Assembly (NCBI GenBank): GCA_019915015.1
Contig: JAHBBC010000004.1
Location: 558,001 to 622,000, forward strand
Direction: 5' to 3'
DNA: 64,000 nucleotides
From: Auriscalpium vulgare
Taxonomy: Eukaryota; Basidiomycota; Agaricomycetes; Russulales; Auriscalpiaceae
Of the stretch, positions 56,743-64,000 are shown in pieces. The notes under the pieces are model-generated. The model saw only the letters and a list, made by a program, of their open reading frames with translations. It did not search any database and had not been told where the DNA came from. Both the position numbers and the translations under genes were made by a program. Numbering within the stretch: position 1 is the first letter of the stretch; each line of letters starts with the position of its first letter.

Positions 56743-57360
56743 GAGCACGGCATGGATGTGGGACAGCGCGACTCGTGCAATGCGGGCAGGAAACCCAGCA
56801 ATCTCTACGAATTGCTGAAGAAGCAATGTGTCTGAGGTGATAAGTCGCCAGGCCAACGTTGTTGAATGAGCATCAGTTGGGATCTCTTTGAGCCAGAGCC
56901 GGGCGGCGAGCTCCGCGATGCCATCGGTAGCGACCGTATATTCTTGCGCTGGGTGTTGAATGCCAGAAACTGTATGTGTGATGAGTTGGTGAACAGTGCG
57001 TCTTTCCTCCGGTGTCATTCGAGGGAAGAGTTCCAGAAAGAAAGTTGACCAGTGATACATCCCATCCCAGGCGGTCGCGAGCAGGGCTGTGAAGCGTTCG
57101 GAGTCAAAGTCAGAGGTAGGCCTCTTCTTCTTGGGTTCACCAAGGCATTGCATGCCACGTAGACTCCAATGCGCGCACCCGAGAGCGGAGAGAGTAGCGG
57201 GGTCGGGATCTGTGAAGGGGTGTGGCATCTTTGATGGAGCAAGATGGTTGCAGAATATGTCCATAGTGATGAAGCCCCGGGATTCATATGGATCCATCAT
57301 TGCCACTGTTGCGTGGGCCTGGACAGAGACAACACAACCCTCCCTTGCAGCCGTGACAAT
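56743..57360 (-). pseudogene. MYND gene second recognised exon, copy 2
   Basis: Equivalent to 11348-11965, with one or two substitutions. The first exon of this copy would lie beyond the window. Confidence 0.8.
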
Positions 57361-57416
57361 CTGGGGCGACGTTCTCGTCGTCAGGGACAAAGCAAGCCGG
57401 ACCTTCAACGCAGCGT

Positions 57417-58870
57417 TGATGGGCGTCCAACTGGTAGTGAGGCGGATATATATTGATGTCCAATCCTCAGAGCGCAGTAGTGAACGTATCGAGTTGAGGG
57501 AGTGCAGTCAGGGTCCCGAGACTACGCACGGCAAATCCTGCTCGGTGTACGAGTGGGACACAGTGACTAGGACTTGAATTGGAGGGCGCGAGAGGCTGGG
57601 GGAGAGGACGATAGTGCGAGAGCTAGACACGGCACGGATCGCCGAAATGATACAGTGCTGGAGACGCGACGGGCGAGCTCCCAAGAATGTGTCACGGAAG
57701 CTAGGAATGTCGGAGGGGACGCGAGGACTATTTCGAGAGTCGAAGGGGAATTACGCAGCGGTGGCAATGGTCGGGGGAATATATCGAGGGTGAGAGGGAC
57801 GAAGTATGAGGCGGTGACGAAGGAACAGAGGGGCGTATATAGGCCTGATCTCTGCGTTGAAGGTGCGGGGTGTCGAGGGGGAGAGTAGCGAGGCGTAGGG
57901 AGATTTCAAAGGGCAAGAGGGGGTTTGTCGAGGGTCGCGGTATTGGTATTCGTATTGATATTGCGGCGTGGTATTGGTGTCGAAGTTTCGTGCGTCTAAG
58001 AACTAGAGCGACGGGTTGTGGTGAAGTCAGACCACTTCAGGCGCTCTTTCGAGATCCTGAGTACGAGGGGGAATAGTAACTTGCCAGTGTTCTTCCGTCT
58101 GTCTAGCGACTCAGAACTATTTGTACGACAAGCGAGTCAGAAATCCGTATCGTACGGACGTGACATGGTGAAGACAAATACGATCTAAAACGCGGTAGAC
58201 GTGGGTCAGATATCACGGGGTGTACGAAGTGGACGCGGGGGAGTGAGTATACGAGGGATGTGGCAAGAGAGGATCGTTGAATTACGGACGGATTTAGGTT
58301 TAGTTCCGACTTACGATCGCCGCTAGGGGGCGAAGTGCGTTTAGCGCGCTAGCGCTTATATTGTAAGAGGCTGGTGGTGTATCGTAAAGTCGAGCGGGGT
58401 ATCCGATGTATTCCGAGTGTAAATTGAAGGGAGGGACGTACGACGGGCGGTCTTGGCTCGTTGTGTAGCGCTCCTGCCTATCTCGGACGGCTGTGGATTA
58501 ACGTAGGCGGGACCGTATCGTGGATCGAGATGTGGGGAATATCGAGAAATCGGGGAACGCAGAAGGGAAGTATGATTGACAGCGGCGCATCACGGCGGGG
58601 AAGGATTGTGGCGTGTGGCTCCGAGTCAGATAGCCGCTGTGTGACTTGTTGTGCGGGGCCGTAGGATTGTGGCGTGTGGCTCGGGGCGCTTGGTGGGGCG
58701 TGTAGGCTATTTCGAGTGCGTTTGGGGCGCTTTCGATAGACGCTGCGGGGTGGTAGTGAAACCTGATGGTGCGGACCGAGGCCGGCAGGCCGAGGTCACG
58801 TGATTTCGGAAGATGCCGAAAATGCCAAAATTCGGGTGTTTCTCCGCTAGACGGCTGGGCAGGCGTATCA
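57417..58870 (-). repeat. Gypsy 3' LTR, copy 2
   Basis: 1454 bp; closely matches 12022-13474 with its own substitutions (for example near 57590 and 58365). Confidence 0.93.
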
Positions 58871-58878
58871 CCTCCTCC

Positions 58879-61800
58879 TTATTGAAATACTGACCGTCCT
58901 CGGTCAGCATGTAGAGGGAGTGACGCCTCGAAAGGAATACGCGGGCGGGAGGGAATACGAAAGTCGTCGGCGCCAGGTTGTACATGGTGGCATACTGAAC
59001 CGCCTTCGACCATGCCGAGCTTCGGCAATGAAGGAAGATGTGCGTGGCGTATTACGAAAAGGGATTGGCGCGTGTTGGCGTCGTGTTCTATTTCAAAGCG
59101 TTGTGCGTTGGCGAGGCGAGTGGCGTAGACGTTGGATCGTAGGCGGGAGAGCTGCTCGAATCTTTTCTGGAGTGCGACGGCGCGTCGGACAATTAAGTCC
59201 GTCGTGGAGAGAATGGAGGTGGGCGGCGGCTGGAGATACGTGGCTTCCGAAATATCGAGTGGAATAAGCGGGTGGCATCCGGTGACTGCAAAGTAAGGCG
59301 AGCATCCCATACGCTTGCGCGTAGTGATGCGGTCGGACCAGAATACGGAATAAGCATGGCGTGCCCATTGAGTCTGGTCTCCGTCCGCTGCTTTGACGAG
59401 TGCTTGCCGTACGTCGTAATGCGAGCGTTCCACGATGCCGTTGGCGCGTGAGTTGTAGCCGCTGATTCGAATGTGACGGATGTGATATTTCTTCTCTAGC
59501 TGGACCAGCGCTTTGACGAAAGGTCCTCCGTTGTCCGTGACTATTTCGCATAGTGAGTTCCATCGGCTGAGGATATTCTCATACACAAAATCGGCGATTT
59601 GTGCAGAGTTCTCCTTCTTGAGTAGTCGAAATTCGGGCCAGGCCGTAAGAGAGCAACGGCCTTGGACGATGTAGCGGTAGCCGTTTGACGCGGGCATAAA
59701 CATAGTGTCGACGTAGACTTTGGCAAATAATGAGGCGGGCATTGCGACGGTGGGCGGCATTAAGATCTGTAGCTTTTGGCGATGTTGGCAGACGATGCAT
59801 GTCCGGACATACCACATTGCGTCGGCTTCATAGGAGGGCCACCAGAAGCGTTCCCCGATGAGAGAGCGGGTAGCGAATACTCCACGGTGGCCGACTTTGT
59901 CATGATAGTCGGTGAGGATAGCAATGCGGCGATTGGGATGGGGAATGAGTTTGTGTGCACCGTCTCCAGATCTTCTCCAGAGTCGATTTCCGTCGAGAAA
60001 GAAGCGTGTGGTGTAGCGGACGAAGGTGCCAAAGGCGGTGTCGGAAATATTGCTGGGGCGAGTTGGGTTGTCTAACCACTGCTGCACTTCAAGGAGGCGG
60101 CGATCTGCTTTTCGCGCTCCTTCCGTGCGTGGTACTTCGCTGTACTCGAGCCCTGGCTCCTCCTCCTTATTGAACTCTTGACCGTCCTCGGTCAAGGCGA
60201 AAACTGCGAGGCTTGTGGGGGAGGAAATGGGAGAGTGCGGGACTGGTTCTGGATCATTCGGGGTGATGGTGGCAACTAGAAAACCGTATAAGTTGTCGAG
60301 CCAGTCGTCGAAATTGCCGTCGAGTGGTTCTTCAGGATCGCCGGGTTGTCGGACACGTCTAGAAAGTCCGTCGGGGCCGTGAAAAATTCCGGGGACGTGG
60401 CGCAGCAGGAATTTGAAGGCTAGAATCGCTATAATCCAGCGATTGATGCTTGCTGTGGGTACTAGGTCCGGATTCTTCAGCATACCGCTGATGGAAGATG
60501 CGTCGACCTCGACGATGAGATTTCGAAGTCCAATAAGGTATACTCTGAGCGCACGGAGGGCTCGGAATAAGCCGTAGATTTCTAGCTTGGGTTGGGAGAA
60601 CCGGCGTTCCCTGTCGTTGAGCGAAATGGATCCGAAACGTGAATAGTGGCGGCGTTTGGCGTTGTCAAGATCCTGTTGGGCGAGGATATACCCAACAGCA
60701 ATATAGGAAGTGTCGACGGCGAGGATAACTGGAGCAGGGGATTGGTAGTCGATGGCCTTCAGTGCTCCGGAATGCACTAGAGCGTCCTTGAGGTATTCTT
60801 GAGCCTCAAGTTGGGCTGGGCCATACTCGAATTCGACGCCTTTGCGAGTGAGCTTTGTGAGAGGCCATGCGTGCTTGGCGAAATCCTTGATGAATATGCG
60901 GCAGACTCCGACAGTCCCTAGAAATGCGCGGATGTCCGACAGATCTTTACACGGACCCCAGTTGGTGATTGCTGAGATGGTGGTAGGATCTGCTTTGCGA
61001 CCTTCGGGTGTGCAAAGGTGGCGGAGGACGGTGAATTCGCGCGAGATGAGGATGGACTTGGTGCCGGAGAATGTACCGCCAGAATAACGCATGCGCTGCA
61101 GGATACAGTTAACGTTCTGGAAATGTTCCCAGACGAAGCGCCGTATGTCGGAATTCTCTGGGATCATTTCGTAGGTGCCGTCGGGATTTCTATAGTCGGA
61201 AGCTGGGCCTTTTATAGGCACGTCGTCGATGAAGGGGATGGTGTAGTCCGGGATCTCGTCTTGAAGAATGAATGTGACGTCGTCGTGAAAGATAGGAACG
61301 GAATTCGTCCAACCCATTGGTAGGGTGACTAGTCGGTGCGCGCCGTATGGGGTTTGGAAGGTGGTGAAGTCGCGGGATCGCTCGTCAATAACGCGCTCGT
61401 CATAACCGACGTAAAGGTCCAGAATACCGCCGCAAGCACGTCCGCCAAATTGTTCAGCGAGGTGTTCTTGAATGGGCGGGACTCCTGAGTGTGCGACCGT
61501 GACGGCATTGAGCGGTTCGAGGGAGTGGACGATCCTGAGCTTCCCGTCCTTCTTCGCAACGCAAAACCATTTCGAACGGTATGAGGAGTTGGAGGGTTCA
61601 TAGACACCGGCGGCAATCTTCTTCCTAATAATTCCGCAGACCTCATTGTGGATTCCAGGGGGAATAGGGATATTCCGCTCTACCCACGGGACGTGGGAGA
61701 CGACTGGAATTTTGATGGGAGGGAAGTATTCTTCTTTGAAGCTGCCGCGCTCGGTGTCGTCCCAAGCAAACACTTTGTTTTGTTTCGAAATGACATCGTG

Positions 61801-62562
61801 AAGGAGGTCGCGTTCGGTGGGGGTGAGGAATTCGAAATTGGGCAAGTTATCCATGACGTCGTGGCGTTCCTGTGTGTATCGACCAGTCGGCGTGAATGCG
61901 GGGGGATGTGTGGCAAGTGGGGGCATTGATTCTAGCGGGTCTCCAAGAATATTGCGCTCGATCCTGAATCCGTCGGGGAGCGTTCCGAGAACTGGGCGCA
62001 CTTTGAGTGCAACTGGCTTGTACTTCTTCTTGCCTATAAACGTAGCACGAGACTGGGGTTCTGAGTGAGGGGAATTTGTCGTATGTGGTTCCCAGGAATT
62101 ATGCGGCGAGTCCGTAGCGTGCCCACTGAATTTCGAAGTGGGCGTGTCAAGATGTTGAGTCGAAATGGGAACCGCGGGCCTTGAGGTCTTCGGAATATTC
62201 TGTTGAGGTCCAAGATAAGAGTCGGGAGTCGCTGGAGGATTACGAGGGGGTGCGGGGCATATGTTCTGCAAGAAAGCGGGGGCGACATATTCGGGAAGAT
62301 GGGATCGAGCTTCAGAAGCGGTGATGTATGCGTGTTTAACCGCTGACTCGTCCGAGGAATCTATGGGGGTATATGCGAGGACGCGGACGTCGTCTCCATT
62401 GCCTTCGAGTATCATGGCAATGGATTCTCCTTCCTCTAAGTCTTCAAGCGCATTGTTGTTTAATTTGCTCGTCGCGAAACCGATGGTGGCCTCGAGGGAA
62501 TGTCGGGAGTGTGAGCGTAGCGCCTCCATTTGGGTTGACCATCGTGACTGTCTGGTCCGCAT
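58879..62562 (-). CDS. pol: Gypsy Pol, copy 2
   Basis: 1227 aa, same domains and catalytic residues as copy 1; one visible substitution near the C-terminus (GMVEGG here, GMVGGG in copy 1). Confidence 0.92.
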   Translation of the reverse strand: MRTRQSRWSTQMEALRSHSRHSLEATIGFATSKLNNNALEDLEEGESIAMILEGNGDDVRVLAYTPIDSSDESAVKHAYITASEARSHLPEYVAPAFLQNICPAPPRNPPATPDSYLGPQQNIPKTSRPAVPISTQHLDTPTSKFSGHATDSPHNSWEPHTTNSPHSEPQSRATFIGKKKYKPVALKVRPVLGTLPDGFRIERNILGDPLESMPPLATHPPAFTPTGRYTQERHDVMDNLPNFEFLTPTERDLLHDVISKQNKVFAWDDTERGSFKEEYFPPIKIPVVSHVPWVERNIPIPPGIHNEVCGIIRKKIAAGVYEPSNSSYRSKWFCVAKKDGKLRIVHSLEPLNAVTVAHSGVPPIQEHLAEQFGGRACGGILDLYVGYDERVIDERSRDFTTFQTPYGAHRLVTLPMGWTNSVPIFHDDVTFILQDEIPDYTIPFIDDVPIKGPASDYRNPDGTYEMIPENSDIRRFVWEHFQNVNCILQRMRYSGGTFSGTKSILISREFTVLRHLCTPEGRKADPTTISAITNWGPCKDLSDIRAFLGTVGVCRIFIKDFAKHAWPLTKLTRKGVEFEYGPAQLEAQEYLKDALVHSGALKAIDYQSPAPVILAVDTSYIAVGYILAQQDLDNAKRRHYSRFGSISLNDRERRFSQPKLEIYGLFRALRALRVYLIGLRNLIVEVDASSISGMLKNPDLVPTASINRWIIAILAFKFLLRHVPGIFHGPDGLSRRVRQPGDPEEPLDGNFDDWLDNLYGFLVATITPNDPEPVPHSPISSPTSLAVFALTEDGQEFNKEEEPGLEYSEVPRTEGARKADRRLLEVQQWLDNPTRPSNISDTAFGTFVRYTTRFFLDGNRLWRRSGDGAHKLIPHPNRRIAILTDYHDKVGHRGVFATRSLIGERFWWPSYEADAMWYVRTCIVCQHRQKLQILMPPTVAMPASLFAKVYVDTMFMPASNGYRYIVQGRCSLTAWPEFRLLKKENSAQIADFVYENILSRWNSLCEIVTDNGGPFVKALVQLEKKYHIRHIRISGYNSRANGIVERSHYDVRQALVKAADGDQTQWARHAYSVFWSDRITTRKRMGCSPYFAVTGCHPLIPLDISEATYLQPPPTSILSTTDLIVRRAVALQKRFEQLSRLRSNVYATRLANAQRFEIEHDANTRQSLFVIRHAHLPSLPKLGMVEGGSVCHHVQPGADDFRIPSRPRIPFEASLPLHADRGRSVFQ

Positions 62563-64000
62563 TGGCGTAGTTGCGGACGACCGACTCGGTCAAGACGTCG
62601 AAGGGTCTGCCCAATAGGATGTCGTAGGCGACATTTCGGACGATGTGAATCTGGAGGTAAATCGTCATGTTCCCAAAGCGAACGGGGACATTGCGCGCAA
62701 GTCCTAGGGATTCTGAATATTGACAATTTGCGCTTTGAAGCCTAATCTTGATGTCCGGGGTATAATGGAGCTCTAGAAAATGACAGACTTCTTCCGACAT
62801 GGCGATAACTTGAGACCCGGGATCGAGGAGACATTCTATTGCCACTCGGTTGGCAATGAGTCCGTCGATGGAGCGTAATGCGTGAGACTCTCTAGCAACG
62901 ATGAGGCAGTCATCGTCGCTGTCGTTCGCATCTCCTACTCCGTTGAGGTACATTTCGATAGGGTCGGCCATGTAGAAATCGCCTTCCTTCTCTGTCCAGA
63001 GGTCCTCCTTGGTAGCAGTGCGTGGGTCGGGCAGATAGTGGAGGAATGCTTTGTTCTCAGCCGCTTCAGTTGCTGCGGCTGCTGAAACAAATTCTTCATC
63101 CGGCACTTCTTCAACTGAGGCCTTGCGCGGAGGTACTGCAGCTTGAGTGGTAGCAGCGCGACGCGGCGTGACCGCGTCCCGGAACTTGGCGCGTACTTCT
63201 GGCGCAAGTGACAGTAGTTCCTCCGGCGTGAGCATGATTTGGGCTGTCTTCATAGCGCGAGCGTAGATGGTGTCGGCAATCTCTGGTCGATGGATGGGGG
63301 CAGCGTGTCGAAATGCGGGTTCTGGTGCCTTAGCTTTGGGTGGATCGGCAGGCGTGGTCTTGGCTTTGACCGGTGCGCCTGTAGCATCCTTGGCATTTCG
63401 ATATGGGTGCTGAGGCGACTGAACTGGCGCTTCGACTTCTGCTGCTGGGCCGGGAGCTGGAGGAGGGACTGAAGGTGCGGGTACCACGTCGCGCGGCTTT
63501 GCTCGGGCTGCGCGGGTGATTTCGACCCCGTCGAAGATCTGCGCGTAGGTCTCTTGCGCGTAACTCTCTCTTCCGCGCAAAGCGGCCAGTTCCTCCTCTA
63601 GGAATTGAATCCGATCGACCTTGGATAATTCAAGGATGTTGGGGTTTCGGGTGGTGCTTGTTTCGATCATCAACTGGGCAACTGGTTTGACGCTAGGATT
63701 GCGCCTGTACCATTCCTGCACGCGATCGCGCAGGAAGTCACCCGAAATTGTGCGGGGGACGTAGGAACCATTGGCGAGCGTGACCCTTCCTTCTCCATTG
63801 CGAACGACAACTCCGGTGCGTATGTCTTCTTCCACAATGGTGCACGCGCTGATGCGATGGTCCAACGATCCGCAATGAAGACACCGGCCGGCTAGGCGGG
63901 TCATAGCGGCGGACTTGGCATCCTCGGCTGCTGTAGTAGCTGCGGGAGTTGCTGAGGCCTTTGCAACAGGTGCCGCACTGGTGGGAGTGGGAGTGACGCT
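62444..64000 (-). CDS. gag: Gypsy Gag-protease, copy 2 (partial)
   Basis: The frame is open to the window edge, so the N-terminal third is missing. Zinc knuckle reads CLHC-x4-H-x4-C and the DPGS protease site is kept. Confidence 0.9.
   Translation of the reverse strand, partial: SVTPTPTSAAPVAKASATPAATTAAEDAKSAAMTRLAGRCLHCGSLDHRISACTIVEEDIRTGVVVRNGEGRVTLANGSYVPRTISGDFLRDRVQEWYRRNPSVKPVAQLMIETSTTRNPNILELSKVDRIQFLEEELAALRGRESYAQETYAQIFDGVEITRAARAKPRDVVPAPSVPPPAPGPAAEVEAPVQSPQHPYRNAKDATGAPVKAKTTPADPPKAKAPEPAFRHAAPIHRPEIADTIYARAMKTAQIMLTPEELLSLAPEVRAKFRDAVTPRRAATTQAAVPPRKASVEEVPDEEFVSAAAATEAAENKAFLHYLPDPRTATKEDLWTEKEGDFYMADPIEMYLNGVGDANDSDDDCLIVARESHALRSIDGLIANRVAIECLLDPGSQVIAMSEEVCHFLELHYTPDIKIRLQSANCQYSESLGLARNVPVRFGNMTIYLQIHIVRNVAYDILLGRPFDVLTESVVRNYANADQTVTMVNPNGGATLTLPTFPRGHHRFRDEQIKQQCA

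Larger units (their letters stand above)
45398..64000 (+). repeat. Segmental duplication, copy 2 (runs off the window)
   Basis: Matches 1-18604 in order and orientation; see copy 1. It is cut by the window end inside the Gypsy gag gene. Confidence 0.97.
57417..64000 (-). mobile_element. Gypsy element, copy 2 (5' end outside window)
   Basis: 3' LTR, pol and most of gag are present; same insertion site as copy 1. Confidence 0.95.

Overview
The window is transposon-dense DNA from a filamentous fungus, very probably a basidiomycete of the Agaricomycetes. The evidence is the set of short (49-64 nt) GT-AG introns with CTGAC/CTAA-type branch points, a MYND zinc-finger host gene of the kind expanded in mushrooms, a Tad1-type LINE and a fungal Ty3/Gypsy element. 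There is no bacterial-style operon, rRNA gene or CRISPR array. Several apparent ORF starts use GTG or TTG; where possible I give ATG starts and spliced models.

Layout: positions 1-18604 recur nearly base for base, in the same orientation, at 45398-64000 (offset about 45.4 kb), so the window holds most of two copies of one segment. In each copy a minus-strand MYND gene is broken by a full Tad1-type LINE (2710-11347; 48107-56742) with a 15-bp target duplication, and by a Ty3/Gypsy element (12022-21263; 57417 to the window end) lying in its first recognisable intron. In copy 1 the 5' end of the gene is also cut by a SINE-like element.

The part between the duplications (21.3-45.4 kb) is a nest of small elements. 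SINE-like families share a head starting CTTGCTGG, a tRNA-type B box and a hairpin tail ending in GGAATCGTAA. A 1407-bp tandem unit carries a Pol II-like promoter and an array of GTGTGTAT motifs. A miniature LTR element (32313-34851) contains a nested solo Gypsy LTR. A palindrome of about 3.5 kb (36521-40081) has minisatellite DNA near its centre. A possible divergent gene pair (HTH protein; NLS-bearing protein) lies at 41.2-42.5 kb.

The main discovery is a 6693-bp DNA transposon at 22686-29378. It has 40-bp inverted ends (36/40 matching), an 8-bp target duplication (AGAAATAC), a five-exon transposase of about 1645 aa whose splice phases all agree, and a convergent four-exon accessory gene of about 193 aa. 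The transposase has the order DE(V), SDGD, D..H..K and D.LE..F...R..GG.N, which resembles P-element/THAP9 transposases. It sits inside a SINE-like repeat whose uninterrupted copies are elsewhere in the window, so its insertion is documented by an empty site.
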